DNA of 64,000 nt from Heterohyrax brucei. Lineage: Eukaryota; Chordata; Mammalia; Hyracoidea; Procaviidae. A program made the translations under genes and the position numbers. The notes beneath the pieces are model-generated. The model ran no database searches and had not been told where the DNA came from. It worked only from the letters and a program-made list of their open reading frames with translations. Location of the stretch: assembly GCA_028571685.1 (NCBI GenBank), contig CM053141.1:77733833-77797832 (forward strand), read 5' to 3'. Shown here piece by piece: positions 1 through 10,752 of the stretch. The first letter of the stretch is position 1; the number at the start of each line of letters is the position of its first letter.

Positions 1-2275
1 AGATTTCACTTTTTAATGAAATGCAGAAACAAGTCACCATCTTCCTATGGAAAGGAAAAAGACCCCGGATACATAAAATGTTACTGAAGAAGACAAACAA
101 GACGGGAGCCCTCACACTACCTAATTTTAGAATCTGTTCTGTCACTACAATACTCAAAACAGCCTGGTACTGGCACAACAAAAGATACAGAAACCAAGGG
201 AACACCACTGAGAATCCAGATGTAGAGTCATTCACCTCTGAGCAACTAGCATGTGAGAAAAGGCCAAAGTCCTTAAAAGAAGAAAAGAAAGTCTCTTTAA
301 TAAATGGAACTGACATAACTGTATATCCATCTTCAAAAATATGAAATGAGATCCATACCTCACACTATGCATAAAAACTAACTCAAAATGAATCAAAGAC
401 CTAAATATAAAATATAAAATGATTAAGACCACGGAGAAAAAACTAGACACAGACAGAACATAAAACATTTCTAACAAGGCACAAACAGCACAAGAGAAAC
501 TGAATAACTGAGAGCTCCTAAAGATCAAACACTTACGCTCATCCAGAGCCTTCACCAAAGAGTAAAAAGACAATATACAGTCTCTGAAAAAACAATTTTT
601 TGATAAATCCAATCAGTGTCTAATCTCTAAAAACTGTAAGAAACTGCAAACTCTCAACAACAATAAGACAAATAATCCAATTAAAAATGGACAAAGGATA
701 TGAACAGGCACTTCACCAAAGAAGACATTCAGGCTAACACTTAACATGAGACATGCTCACTGTCAGTAGTCATTAGAGAAATGCAAATTAAAACTACACT
801 GAGATAACATCTCAGCCCAACAAGGCTAGGAATAATCAAAAAAACACAAAGTAATAAATGTTGGAGAGGTTGTAGAGAGACGGGGACACTTATACATTGC
901 TGGTGGAAGTGTAAAACTACAACCACTTTGGAAATTGATTTGGTGCTTCCTTAAAAAGCTATAAAGAGAGATACCAGATGATCCAGCCATCTCACTTCCT
1001 GGAATATATCCTAGAGAAATAAGAGCTGCCACACAAAAATAGATATATGCATACCAATGTTCATTGCACCACCGTTCACAATAGCAAAGATGGAATCATC
1101 CCACGTGTACATCACAGATGAATAGATAAACAAACTATGGTACAGTCACAGAGTGAAATACTGTGCCATGATAAAGAACAAAAATGAATTTGGAAAATAT
1201 CTCATAACTTGGAAGAATCTGGAAGACATTATACTGAGTGACATTAGTCAATTGCAAAAGGGCAAATATTATATAAAACCACTATATAAGGATTCAGCAA
1301 TAGGTGTGAACATAGAAAAAAACATTCTTTGATGGTTATAAGGGGGGAGAGAGAGAGAGATATTTACTGATAGATAATTGACAAGAACTATTTTAAGTAA
1401 AGGGAGTGACAACACTTAGTGGAGGAGAAATCAGCACAAATGAACTAAGCCCAAAGCTTAGATGTATTCTAAGGAAAATGAAACACTTTGAGGGACAAAG
1501 TAGCACAGTCGGGTGTCTGGGGACTGTGGTTTCAGGGGACAACTAGGTTAACTGCCATAATGATGTTTATTAAATTTTTCTACACCCCACTTTAGTGAGT
1601 GGTATCTAGGGTCTTAAAAGCTACCAAGTGGCCATGTAAGAAGCATCAACTGGTTTCAACCCACCTGAAACAAAAGACAAACAAAGGCATCAAAGATACA
1701 GGAGAAGTGTGAACCCAAGAGACATAAAGGGCTGCACATACTAAAGACTACATAAATATAAGAACGGAAGAACCAGATGGTGCCTGGCTACCAACAAAGA
1801 CTACCCTTACAGGGATCTCAACAAAGAATCCCTGATGGAGCAGGAGAAATGTGGGGTACAAGACTCAAACTCTAGTAAAAAGACCAGACTTGCTAGTCGT
1901 ACAGACAGGAGGGTCCCTGGAAAACGTAACTTCCAGATTCTCTTAGCCCAGATCTGAAATCATTCTGAAAGCCAGCTCCTCAGACAAAGATTGAACTAGT
2001 ACATCAGACATTAAATGACACCAGTGACCATGTGCCTCTTGGCTCGAGTAGATACAGGAGACTAACCGGGCAGCTCCTGAGCAAGTAAGATGAGAAGACA
2101 GACGGGGCAGGAACTGGTAAAATGGACTTAGGAAATACCGGGTTAAGAGGAGGAGTGTGCTGTCACAGTGTGTGGAAAGCAAGTAGGGTCACACGGCAAA
2201 GTGTGTGTAAGTTTTGGTACGAGAAACTGACTAGAATTGTAAACTTTCACTTAAAACACAACAGCAAAAAAAAAT
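1..2275 (+). mobile_element. L1 LINE, 3' portion (ORF2 end and 3' UTR)
   Basis: The first 1.3 kb carries decayed L1 ORF2 3' sequence, including the stretch common to mammalian L1s that describes a small AT-rich region around 1030-1320. It is followed by a 3' UTR of the kind I recognise from elephant L1s: a GA-rich patch near 1345, a 'GGGTCTTAAAAGCT' block near 1608, 'AGATGGTGCCTGGCTACC' near 1777, and a paired 'AAAGACCAGACTT' near 1879. It ends at an A-rich tail near 2265-2275. The 5' part lies outside the window. Many stops make it non-autonomous. Subfamily was not determined. Confidence 0.85.
21..344 (+). pseudogene. L1 ORF2 C-terminal remnant
   Basis: An open frame of 107 codons whose first 50 residues match the region after the L1 reverse-transcriptase core: a basic RPRI motif near residue 14, 'LTLPNFR' near residue 31 and 'KTAWYW' near residue 46. 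In a full L1 this segment lies between the polymerase fingers/palm and the C-terminal cysteine-rich region and contributes to RNA binding. Here it begins mid-protein and runs into a stop at 342-344. The downstream C-terminal domain continues only as broken pieces to about 1300. It is a dead fragment of a retrotransposon protein and not a host gene. The product family is clear; the exact subfamily is not. Confidence 0.75.
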
Positions 2276-2480
2276 TTTTGTAAAAGTCCACAAAAAAAAA
2301 GCCAACCCAGAAAAGAAGAACAATAATTTTAAAAAAAAAGGGGTTGGGGGGGTGTGAAATGGAAAAAAAAAGAAGATATTCAACAACTGAAGTTTAACTT
2401 TACATATGTAGAATATTTAGTCTCAGACCCGCATATACAACAGTACTAAGTAGAAAACAAAAATCCTGTGATGAGAGAAG
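2276..2480. other. A-rich junction between two LINE tails
   Basis: Runs of A and G-rich interruptions (2257-2375) follow the first L1 tail, then about 100 bp of unassigned AT-rich DNA. No coding signal is seen. Confidence 0.5.
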
Positions 2481-3030
2481 GGGATGGACCACAGGTTTAA
2501 TTGCATCTGTAAATTTTTACCTCCAGTGCCATGAGACCAGAAGAACTAGATGGTGCTCAGCTACCGTTACTGGATGTTGTGATCAAGAACTCAATAGATG
2601 GATCCTAGTCAAAGGGACAAAATGTGTGGAATGGAACTTCAAACTTACAAGTGAGCCAGAATTATTGGACCCAATGAGACTAGGGGAACCCCAAATCTCT
2701 AAGCCTTGAACCAGTACTATCCAGTGAAGTCATCTTTAAACTAGAAAACAGTTTATCTCCACTAGTGAAGAATATTTGCTTTAAGCATTGTGCTCCTTTT
2801 AAGCACTATCTCTGAGATACAACTGCCAACAGTAACTCTAAAGCATGGAAGAGAAGTTGAGGGGGTAGTGAATCTAAGGCAACAGTGTAAGAAAATGTGG
2901 GTAGAGGCGGTGAGAACAGAGACACATATATGCTTCCAACGTTGCTGAACTACACATGTGGAAATTGGCAAATGGATGTGGGTTTTGCTGAGTATATTTG
3001 CACCAAAAGTAGATTTTAAAAAAAAAAATG
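2481..3030 (+). mobile_element. Second L1-like 3' UTR with poly(A) tail
   Basis: Contains 'AGAAGAACTAGATGGTGCTC' near 2539, an L1 3' UTR block also seen in altered form at 1767-1790, and ends in an 11-bp A run at 3018-3028. It is probably a different, 5'-truncated L1 subfamily lying head-to-tail with the first. An ERV or unclassified retroposon is an alternative. Confidence 0.55.
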
Positions 3031-3160
3031 CACATGCCATTTAAATACTGGGAAAGGGATCTATTTGGTGAGATGATTGATAAGTGTTCTCTCTATGGAG
3101 CCTCCAATTTTCTGAATGACTCAGTGAGTCTATAACATGAAATCTGGTCAAGTCACATCT

Positions 3161-3376
3161 GCTGTTGTTGTTAGATGGTGTCAAGTCAGTTCTGACTCAT
3201 GGTGACTTAATGTTTAACAGAACAAAACACTGTCTGGTTCTGTGCCATCTTCGTGACCGCTGTTATATTTGAGTCCATTGTTTTGTTGTTATGTCAGTCT
3301 ATCTCTTTAGGGAGCCCCCTGATTTTCACCCTTTACCAACTATGATGTCCTTTTTAGGCAACCAGTCTTTCCTGAG
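3161..3376 (-). mobile_element. RTE (BovB-like) LINE, 3' end
   Basis: The sequence opens with the (TTG)n complement of the RTE tail and continues through the 'GACTCATGGTGAC' core and 'AACAGAACAAAACACTG', the standard order of the antisense RTE 3' end. It resumes at 3495 after a low-complexity break. Confidence 0.75.
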
Positions 3377-3494
3377 TATAATATATGTATATATGTATGT
3401 ACACACATATACATATAACTTTAAGTTAAAAGCATTTTTATACTCAAGAAAGTATTAAAAAAAAAAAAAAAAAAACCTATTTTTTACATTGACA
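3377..3494. repeat. TA/TG-rich stretch and 19-bp poly(A)
   Basis: Alternating TA/TG (3380-3417) is followed by A-run 3457-3475. It separates two parts of one antisense RTE copy, so it is either a small retroposed insertion or expanded low-complexity DNA. Confidence 0.6.
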
Positions 3495-3705
3495 TATCCA
3501 AGGCGAGGAAGCCAAAGTCTCAACATCCTCACTACTAAGGAGCATTCTGTCTGTATTTCTTCTAAGACTGATCTGTTCATTCTTCTGGAAGTCCACAGTA
3601 TATTCAATCTTCTTCCCCAACATCACAGTACAAATGCTTTATTTCTTTGTCTTCATTTTTCATTATGCAGCTGTCACATGCATACAAAGTGACTGAAAAG
3701 ACTGC
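3495..3705 (-). mobile_element. RTE LINE, continuation of the 3161 copy
   Basis: Contains 'AAGGAGCATTCTG' (about 3538) and a degraded 'TGCAGCTGTCACATGCATA', antisense to the RTE ORF segment that encodes the conserved Tyr-Ala-Cys-Glu-Ser-Trp region. About 80 bp expected between this piece and the 3161 piece is missing. Confidence 0.7.
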
Positions 3706-4149
3706 CAAGCCTCGACAACAACAACAAAAATTAAGTGGATTATAAAAAGGGAAAGACTGCTGAGTGTCCTTTCTTTCTCTTAAGGCACGTTATTCCCACA
3801 GCCGCAGAGTGAGGATGTGGGTGTTACTCAGGTTGCAACCTCGGATGTGCTCATGGTACTGCTTCCCTTAAAAGCTGTTCTTTGCTTTATTCAATAAATG
3901 TTTAATGAGGCCTAATAGACAATGAAGATTCACAGGCACAGGGTCTTAGTTTCTAGCTCAGTAAGAGAGAGACAAACGACAGTTTACCAGCACTGTGTGA
4001 AGAAAACTAACAGGCAAAGAATGAATTCTTCACCAGCCAAAAAAAAAGCTAGAAAAAAAAAGGACTATCTAAGTATAACTAAAATAAGCAGACATAACTT
4101 AGGTTTATTTTATTGATGGATCATTTCAACACAGAAAAATAATAATACA
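3706..4149. other. Unique AT-rich spacer
   Basis: A short (ACA)n patch sits at 3716-3730; the rest has no recognised repeat or coding signal. Confidence 0.4.
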
Positions 4150-4191
4150 GATACTTGCATATCTCCAGAAATTAAAGAAAGATCAACTGAG

Positions 4192-5462
4192 ATGTTTCAA
4201 CAAATGGATGTAGCTCTGGAAGTACTCACTCATCTTTGCCAAGAAATCCGGAAGACAGCTACCTGGCCAACAGGTGGGAAAAGATCTTTATTTATGCCTA
4301 TGCCCAAGAAAGCTGTTCTAGAACCCAATCGAGTGCAGAAATTATTGAACAGTATCTTTAATATCACATGCAAGTAAAATTTTGCTAAAGATCGTTCAAA
4401 AGCAACTGCAGCAGTGCGTTAAGAGGGAACTGCCAGAAATTTAGGCCAGATTCAGAAGAGGACGTGGAACCAGGGACATCACTGCTGATGTCAGATGGCT
4501 CTTGGCTGAAAGCAGAGAATGCCAGAAAGATAAATTTAGCTGTTTCATTGACTATGCAAAGGCATCCAACTGTGTGGATCATAACAAATCATGGCTAACA
4601 TTATGGAGAATGGGAATTCCAGAAGACTTAATTGTGCTCAGGAGGAATCTGTACGTTGATAAAATGGCAGTCACGTGAGTAGAACAAGGGGTCATTGCAT
4701 GGTTTAAAGTCAGGAAAGGCGTGCATCAAGGTTGTATCCTCTTACCATACCTTTTTAATTTGTATGCTGAGCAAATAATCTGAGAAGCTGGGCTATATGA
4801 AGAAGAATGATGAATCAGGGTTGAAGAAAGTCTCATTAACAACCTGCATTGTGAAGATGACACAACCTTGCTTGCTGAAAGTGAAGAGGATTTGAATATG
4901 TACCAATGAAGATCAAAGACAACAGCCTTCAGTAAGGGTTGCACCTCAACATCAAGAAAACAAAAAACCCTGCTACAGGACCAGCAAGTAACACCACGAT
5001 AAATGGAGAAAAGACTGAGGTTGTCAAGGATTTCGCTTTACATGGTTCCCAATCAACACCCACTGCAGCAGCAGTCAGAAAATCAAAAGACACGTTGCAC
5101 TGGGAAGATCTGTTGCAAAAGATCTCTTTAAAGTTTTAAAAAGTAAAGATGTCACATTGACCACTAAGATGAGCCTGACTGAAACCATGGTATTTTCAGT
5201 CACATCACATGCATGCGAAAGCTGGACAATGAATAAGGAAGACAAAAGAACTGATGCGTTTGAACTGTGGTGCTGGAGAACATTGAACACAGCATGGATT
5301 GCGAAAGGAGCAAACATCTGCTCTGGAAGAGGGACAGCCAGAGTGCTCCTTGGAAGTAAGGGTGGAGAGACTGCAGCTTACATACTTTGGACATGTTGTC
5401 AGGTCAGGAAGGATCAGTCCCTGCAGGAGGACATCACGCTAGACAAAGTAGGTGGTCAGTGA
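4192..5462 (+). pseudogene. RTE ORF2 reverse-transcriptase pseudogene
   Basis: Broken open frames at 4192-4377, 4939-5139 and 5157-5462, plus intervening out-of-frame pieces, together spell an RTE-clade reverse transcriptase. Recognisable landmarks are 'TATWPT' and 'PMPKK' (about 4257-4310) at the start of the RT domain, 'CFIDYAKA' near 4540 holding the first catalytic Asp, 'GCILLPYLFNLYAEQ' near 4730, and the catalytic box at 4850-4861, which reads Cys-Glu-Asp-Asp where the clade has Tyr-Ala-Asp-Asp. Downstream are 'HLNIKKTK' (about 4942) and 'ACESWTMNKED' (about 5212). In active elements the protein nicks target DNA and copies its own RNA by target-primed reverse transcription. Stop codons, frameshifts and the altered catalytic box mean this copy is inactive. 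Confidence 0.8.
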
Positions 5463-5553
5463 AAAAGAGGAAGACCCCCAAGGAGATGGACTGACACAGT
5501 GGCTACAACAACGTGCTTAAGCTTTAAAATGATTGTAGGGGTGGTGCGGGATC

Positions 5554-5570
5554 AGGCAGTGTTTCATTCT
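5554..5570 (+). repeat. Left target-site duplication of the antisense L1
   Basis: AGGCAGTGTTTCATTCT, identical to 6833-6849 on the far side of the L1. Both copies belong to the RTE 3' UTR. Confidence 0.9.
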
Positions 5571-6832
5571 TTTTTTTTTTTTTTTCATTATGACTGAGTG
5601 AAAATGTATATTCCCATGTAAATTTACATGCCCACCTATATGCAGCTTCCACTGCTCTCCCTGCCTTGTGACAGCACACTATTCCTCTCTGCTCCATACA
5701 TGTCTCATCCTTCCAACAGCCTCCTTTCCCCTCCTCTCCACCCATTCCCCTTCCTCCAGCCAGAGGTCAGCAGGATGATATCCTATAGATGCATTGAACC
5801 ATAAAGTACATCCAATATATGGTCACTCTGCATCACCAAGTCCAGTCCATTCCTGTCCAAAGAGTGGACCTTCATTCTGATTTATGGGCAAGGGCAGCAT
5901 CAGGGCCAGGAGTCATGCTCCCAGGGGAACCCCAAAGCTGCTGGACCATCAGTTGTGGTCTTTTAGTGGAGACCTCAGGGTGCATCCCTTTTTATTCTTG
6001 TGTTGCCGTTGAGACTCAACTTAGTGAGCTCTATCGCAGCTATCACTGGTGGTGGCCGGGCTCCATCCAGTTCTTCCAGTCCCAAGTCTATGTAGGCACC
6101 CACTCACGTGGCTCTCTCTATCTTCCGGGTTGTCTTTACCCTGTGTCATTTTGGTCCTCAGTGAGCATCCGTTCCTGCTGAGTTGGGACCATTTGCTGTG
6201 TCCTCAGATGGCAGCTTGACAGCTTTTAAGACCCTAGATGCCACTCACCCATGTGGGATGCAGAGAGCCCACTTAGCAAAATGCTAGTTGTGTCAATTGG
6301 CCTCGATTTCACCTAAGAGCATGGTCCCCTGCCCCCCGCCCCAGCTACTCTCTCCTTGCAATATTAGGTTAAGATGGAAGGAGTATACAAGTTACGCTGA
6401 AGTCCACTTAATATTGTTCTTGTTTCTAATGTGTGCTATCACCAATTTCACCCAACCAGTTTTCTACCAGCTATCTAGTCTAAACCTTCCCCCCCCTCAC
6501 CCTCCCTTGCAGCTGTCAAAGAGTCTTTTCTTCTATACACAAGTCTGTTTTTGAGATCTTATCATAGAGGTCTCATAGAATATTTGTCCTTTTTTCACTG
6601 ACAACTTTTACTCAACATAATATCTTCCAGTTGAAAATAGGTTATGAGATGTTTCCTGGAATCATCATTATTCTTTATCATTGTGTAGTGCTCCATTGAG
6701 TACATGTACCATAGTTTACCTATCCGTTCCTCTGTTGTTGGGCATCTGGGTTGATTCCATCTTTTTGCTGTCATGGACTGTGCTGTGATAAACATTCTTG
6801 TACATGTGTCCATTGGTGTGAATGGCCTTGAT
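5571..6832 (-). mobile_element. 5'-truncated L1 inserted into RTE
   Basis: On the given strand the element opens with a T run (5571-5585, the complement of the poly(A) tail), then the complement of the elephant-type L1 3' UTR. It ends in ORF2 3' sequence near 6832. It is flanked by an exact 17-bp duplication, the signature of L1 target-primed integration. It is 1.26 kb long, so about four fifths of a full L1 was lost at the 5' end on insertion. Since it cuts the RTE copy, it is the younger of the two. Confidence 0.92.
6595..6832 (-). pseudogene. L1 ORF2 C-terminal tail
   Basis: The antisense frame reads a fragment of the L1 ORF2 C-terminus ('LWYMYSMEHYTMIKN' region near 6680-6720, equivalent to the conserved W/Y-rich motif in which other L1s read the 'YYSAIKK'-like block). 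It is a short terminal scrap brought in by the 5'-truncated insertion, with no start codon of its own; the open frame only appears longer because it runs into the RTE target. Confidence 0.65.
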
Positions 6833-6915
6833 AGGCAGTGTTTCATTCTGTTGTTCATAGGACATTCTGTTGAGTCGGAACTGATTCAACCACACCTAAC
6901 AACAACAACATTTCA
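6833..6915 (+). mobile_element. RTE LINE 3' end and (ACA)n tail, resumed
   Basis: Begins with the right copy of the target duplication (6833-6849), then 'GAGTCGGAACTGATTC' and 'CACACCTAACAACAACAAC'. It completes the element broken at 5570. The tail is the one shared with the SINEs of this window. Confidence 0.88.
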
Positions 6916-7087
6916 ACCACCCACGTGCAATAAGAGTATTTACATTGGACCATGTAAGACTATTTAGGCATCTATCCATTGGAACAGGGCATGAGGAAAG
7001 TTAAAATCAAAAGATAAGTTGAAAAATATATTTGCAAACAAAATAACAAAGTTTCAATATTGCTAACATTTAAGAATAAATGTTCAC

Positions 7088-7250
7088 AGGAGCCTTGGTG
7101 GTGCAATGATCAAGAGACTGGCTGCCAACCAAAAGATAGGCAATTCAAATCCAACAGGTATTCCTTGGAAACCCTGTGGGGCAGTTCTACACTGTGCTAT
7201 GGGGTCACTGTACGTCAGAATAGGGTTGACAGCAACAAGTTTGGTTTGTT
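7088..7250 (+). mobile_element. Afrotherian tRNA-derived SINE, short form
   Basis: The head 'GGAGCCTTGGTGGTGCAATG' and B-box-like 'ATTCAAATCCAAC' are tRNA-like; the body 'GGGGCAGTTCTACACTG' and tail 'GGGTCACTGTACGTCAG' match the AfroSINE-type consensus. It ends in a T-rich run. Confidence 0.85.
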
Positions 7251-7450
7251 TATTGGTTATAAGTTAGCAAGAAAAACCCTAATATAAAGAAAGATAAACA
7301 AAATGCCAATTAGGTAACTCTTGGGAAAAAGAGACTTGCTAATAAATACACTAGAAAACACATTACTATAAATCAGACATGCAAAAATTGTAGACAACAA
7401 TGTCCAAAGACTGGTGAGAGTGCCATGAGACAGCTGCTGTCATAAGTTCC

Positions 7451-7535
7451 TGGTTGTTGTTATTAAGTGCCATCGACTCATAGCAATGCTATACACAACA
7501 GAATGAAACACTACCTGGTCCTGTGCTGGTTAGGA
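7451..7535 (-). mobile_element. RTE LINE 3'-end scrap
   Basis: The 'TTGTTGTTATTAAGTGCCATCGACTCATAG' order, then 'ACAACAGAATGAAACACT', identifies the antisense RTE terminus. About 85 bp long, 5'-truncated. Confidence 0.75.
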
Positions 7536-7756
7536 AGGCACACTGGGCTATCTTTCAGGAAAGAAGCATTGAAATCTATGTATAAGGCATTCAAGAAGGT
7601 GAATACACTTTGACCCAATAATTGTACTTCTAGGAATCTTCTCTTAATGAAATAATCATAGATTTAGGAGAAGTTTTTTACATACACAAAAAAATTTCTT
7701 TGTACCATTATAGCATTGTTATTTATAATAACAGAAATTGAAAACCATTTAGACAT

Positions 7757-7982
7757 CCAAAATTATTGCTGTTGTTGCTGCTATTTGTTATCTTCAGTCA
7801 AGTCTCCCACACCCACACCCCAGGTGTTACAGAGAAGAGCTACCTTATGGAGTTTTCCCAGCTGTAATCACAACATAAATAGATCACCTTGCTTTCTTTT
7901 ATGGCCGATGGAGCATTCAAATAGCCAACCTTTAGTTCAGCAGCTGATGGATCGCAGACCACTCACGCTACCTTGGCTTCTT
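7757..7982 (-). mobile_element. Afrotherian SINE, long form, degraded
   Basis: The antisense order of the long form is present: TTG-rich tail, 'GCTGTAATC' (about 7860), 'AGATCACCTTGCTTTC', then 'GCCAACCTTTAGTTCAGCAGC'. Heavy divergence suggests an old copy. Confidence 0.65.
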
Positions 7983-7989
7983 ACCCAAA

Positions 7990-9079
7990 ACAGAGAAATA
8001 GTTAAATAAAGTTCATAATAGTAGTAAGAGTTGGCAGGGTAGGGCAGGCTGTTCCATAAGGTTACACAGTGGTCATCTCTAGGTGTGGAATTATGAGTGA
8101 TTTTTTTTCTTTTCTTCTTCTTTTTTTCTGATTCTTTACATCTTTCTGGACTTCCCAAACTAACAAAATGAACAAATTTTCTTTCAAAAGTTGCAAATAC
8201 AGTATTTATTTTTTTTTAATTATGAACACTCTGGTGTGAGAAAGGACACTTATAACCCAGGAAGGGTGTAAACTAGCAGGAAAGGTTTCACAGGAAGGTA
8301 ACTTCTAAACTAAGTTTCAAGAATGAAAAGTTTTCAAGATGATAACAAATGGGTTTCAAGATAAAACTATGAATGCTTCTTCCTCCATAATTACGACCCT
8401 ATCATAGAATAAATCTGAAGTACAAAATGTATATCACATTTGTTTATTTGTCGTGTGTTTGTTTGGTTTTCAATGTTTCCCTCTACTTGTGAATTAAAAC
8501 ATGTCAGACATTCAGCTGGGCATTTTCTCTTGTATTTCCATTTACCCTGAAATATCTTGATAACATAGATCGTATGCAGGAGATTACATTTCCTGCCTCT
8601 TACCACCGTTTTCCCAAGCATGACTGCTCACTCTTGGATGCCGTTTGCCCTGGCAGCCACATTCATACCACGTGGTCTAACCCCCTGCACTACTAACGGT
8701 GTATTGGATTCTGGGGAGGCTTCTGACCAAAAGGCAACCAATGCATTCTGGTCAGTAATGTGTATCTTACAGGGAAGAAATAACATAGCCCTGCAGAGTC
8801 TCTTTCAGGGTAATCTAAAAGTAAAGAAAGCAGTTTTCTCTTAGTTTGCGGGGGGAGAAGACACATAAGGCGTGTCTGAGTGTTAGTAAGGGAGCACCAA
8901 TGGGAAAAGTCGCATACTTCTCCTGCTAAGGGCTCTAAAATAATTCAGATATAGAGTCAGCACTCAGTCAAGTCCCACAAAATCTCTCTCAGAACCTACT
9001 CTTGTTCTTAGCTATTTCCATGAGCCCCCATGTCCTCTTCCTAGAGATCCCGACTCTCAGGTCTAATCGTCTCCTCACT
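7990..9079. other. Mostly unique DNA
   Basis: Pyrimidine-rich run at 8100-8130; otherwise nothing recognised. A possible SINE head scrap is seen at 8655-8740 ('GCAACCAATGCATTC'), too short to call. Confidence 0.4.
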
Positions 9080-9249
9080 GCTACCACTTGAACAGACGCT
9101 TCTGCATGTGGAAAATTAAGCTCTCTGCCTTTCTTGCAAATCTGCACCTCCTGAAGTCCACCTCATTCAGCAAATGGCCACCCATCCTTCCAGGCACTCA
9201 GACCAAGAACGTGGCGGTTTTTCTAAGCTCCTCTCTCAGACACCAAACC
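9080..9249 (+). repeat. Old interspersed repeat, left part
   Basis: The phrases 'AGCAAATGGCCACCCATCC' and 'CAGACCAAGAACGTGGC' match a mammal-wide LINE-related repeat whose next part appears at 9980-10395. A SINE (9250-9392) and a mariner (9438-9975) lie between the two parts. I recall the repeat from many mammalian genomes but cannot fix its family (L1M or L2). Confidence 0.55.
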
Positions 9250-9392
9250 AGAAATAAACTTGTTACTGTCAAGTCAATTCCAACTCATCGCAACTCTGTA
9301 GGACAGAGCAGAGCTTCCCTGTAGGGTTCCCAAACAGTGCCTGGAGGATTTGAACTGCTGATTTTTTGATTAGCCGCTGAGTTCTTAAACAC
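9250..9392 (-). mobile_element. Afrotherian SINE, short form
   Basis: Antisense tail 'TCAAGTCAATTCCAACTC', body 'GGACAGAGCAGAGCTTCCC' and head 'GATTAGCCGCTGAG'. Head truncated. Confidence 0.8.
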
Positions 9393-9437
9393 CTGATTTA
9401 AATAATTGGCAAGTTCTTTGGGCTTTTACCTTTGAAG

Positions 9438-9975
9438 TATATGAGGACTGACAATTAAGTCAGAGAACTTAATTTTTCTAAGTGATGCATACCTCACTGC
9501 TGAATATCACTACAGTCACCTTCAAAGTGCTCCTCTTGGGAAGCTATGCACTAATGCGAGCTCCTAGTCTGCACCTCAAAGCAATTTTGGAACTCTTTCT
9601 GGAATGGCCATGGCATACAGTGGCACAGTGGCAAGTTTTTAGCCAGTAAACAAATAACTGTATCGGAAGACCCTCCCTACTTATCTGATCTGGCCTCCAA
9701 TGACATTTTCTTTACCCAAAGACAAAGAAAACATTGAAAGGAAGACCTTTAGATGACACTGAGGACATCAAGCGTAATATGATGGATGAGGTCTCTGATG
9801 GCCATTCCAGAAAAAGAGTTCCCAAATTGCTTTGAAAGGTGGACTAGGCGCCGGTGTTGATGCATGGCTTTCCAAAGGGAGTACTTCAAAGTTACCATGG
9901 TGACATTCAGCAATGAGGTATGTGGCACTTTTTTCCTAGAACGAGTTTGCGAACTTAATTGTCAGGCCTTGTATA
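9438..9975 (+). mobile_element. Mariner derivative with long inverted arms
   Basis: Left end 'TATGAGGACTGACAATTAAG' and right end 'ACTTAATTGTCAGGCCTTG' are inverted repeats, and the matching extends inwards about 170-180 bp on each side (about 9440-9615 against 9800-9974). Typical mariners have TIRs near 30 bp, so this is a rearranged, foldback-like copy. The centre holds a shortened transposase remnant. TA dinucleotides flank it, as expected for mariner target sites. Confidence 0.85.
9633..9733 (+). pseudogene. Mariner transposase remnant
   Basis: The plus frame reads 'KFLASKQIT' followed eleven residues later by 'PPYLSDLASND', a degraded form of the mariner signature YSPDLAPxD, whose Asp residues belong to the DD34D catalytic triad. 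The reading frame stops shortly after. The earlier catalytic Asp residues and the helix-turn-helix DNA-binding domain are absent, replaced by the duplicated arm sequence. It cannot encode an active transposase. Confidence 0.75.
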
Positions 9976-9979
9976 TGGA

Positions 9980-10395
9980 ATCTCACCACTTGCATACCAT
10001 CCGCATTACTGCCCTTCTAATCCAAACCATCATTGTCTGTTTCTCACCTGTCAACAGGCTCCTAACTGATCTACTTGTAGCCCTTATCTCTAACTTAAAC
10101 CATGTCATGTCAGTTCTGCTCAAAATCCTCTAATTGCCTGTTTTACTCAGAATAGCATACCCTTACCATAGCTGGCAAGTCTCTGCATGATTCACCACTA
10201 CTCCCCAGTCCTTCTTCTACTTCTTCCTCTGCCCTCATTCCACATCAGTCCCCCCTCTGCTCACACTAATCTGGCCACATGAGGTCTTCTCAATGTTCCA
10301 AGAACAAGTCAATCCCACACCCACCTCAGGGCCTTTGCACTACTTATTGCTTTTACCTGGAATGCTTGTTCCCTAAACAACTGCAAGGCTCCTGT
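9980..10395 (+). repeat. Old interspersed repeat, right part
   Basis: Phrases such as 'ATGATTCACCACTACTCC' (about 10187) and 'CACCTCAGGGCCTTTGCAC' (about 10323) continue the repeat that starts at 9080. Confidence 0.55.
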
Positions 10396-10396
10396 C

Positions 10397-10545
10397 ATGG
10401 ATTAAATGATGTCCCCCCCCAAATGCATGTATCCATTTAGCTGAAACATGATTCCCAGTGTTCTGTGATGTCCACCATTTTGTCATTTAATGGGATTTTC
10501 TTACATGTTGAAAATTCTGTCACTACAGTTGAATGAGATAGATTC
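10397..10545 (+). mobile_element. MaLR-type LTR, 5' part only
   Basis: 'GTCATGGATTAAATGATGTC' then the C-run and 'TGTCCACCATTTTGTC' follow the start of the LTR seen whole at 31165. A SINE directly follows and the rest of this LTR is missing. No coding part. Confidence 0.65.
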
Positions 10546-10547
10546 CA

Positions 10548-10694
10548 AAAACCAAAACTCCTTGCCATAAAGTGAATTCCAACTCATAATGATCCTAAAG
10601 GCCAGAGTAAAACTGCCTCATAGGGTTTCCAAGGAGCACCTGGTGGATTTGAACTGCCAAACTTTTGGTTAGCAGCTACAGCTCTTAGCCACAT
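10548..10694 (-). mobile_element. Afrotherian SINE, short form
   Basis: 'AAGTGAATTCCAACTCATAA', 'AGGGTTTCCAAGGAGCACC' and 'TTTTGGTTAGCAGCTACAGC' in antisense order, nearly full length. Confidence 0.85.
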
Positions 10695-10752
10695 GTATCT
10701 TGCAAGATGCACACTGCACAACTCCAGGGCTCATCACTTACACAGCAATCAT

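Larger units (their letters stand above)
4150..5570 (+). mobile_element. RTE (BovB-like) LINE, reverse-transcriptase half, interrupted
   Basis: The longest RTE copy in the window. It runs from the N-terminal edge of the reverse-transcriptase domain to the 3' UTR, where an L1 (5571-6832) splits it; the last 80 bp resume at 6833. Multiple stops and frameshifts occur throughout. The sense orientation is opposite to most other RTE pieces here. Confidence 0.85.
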
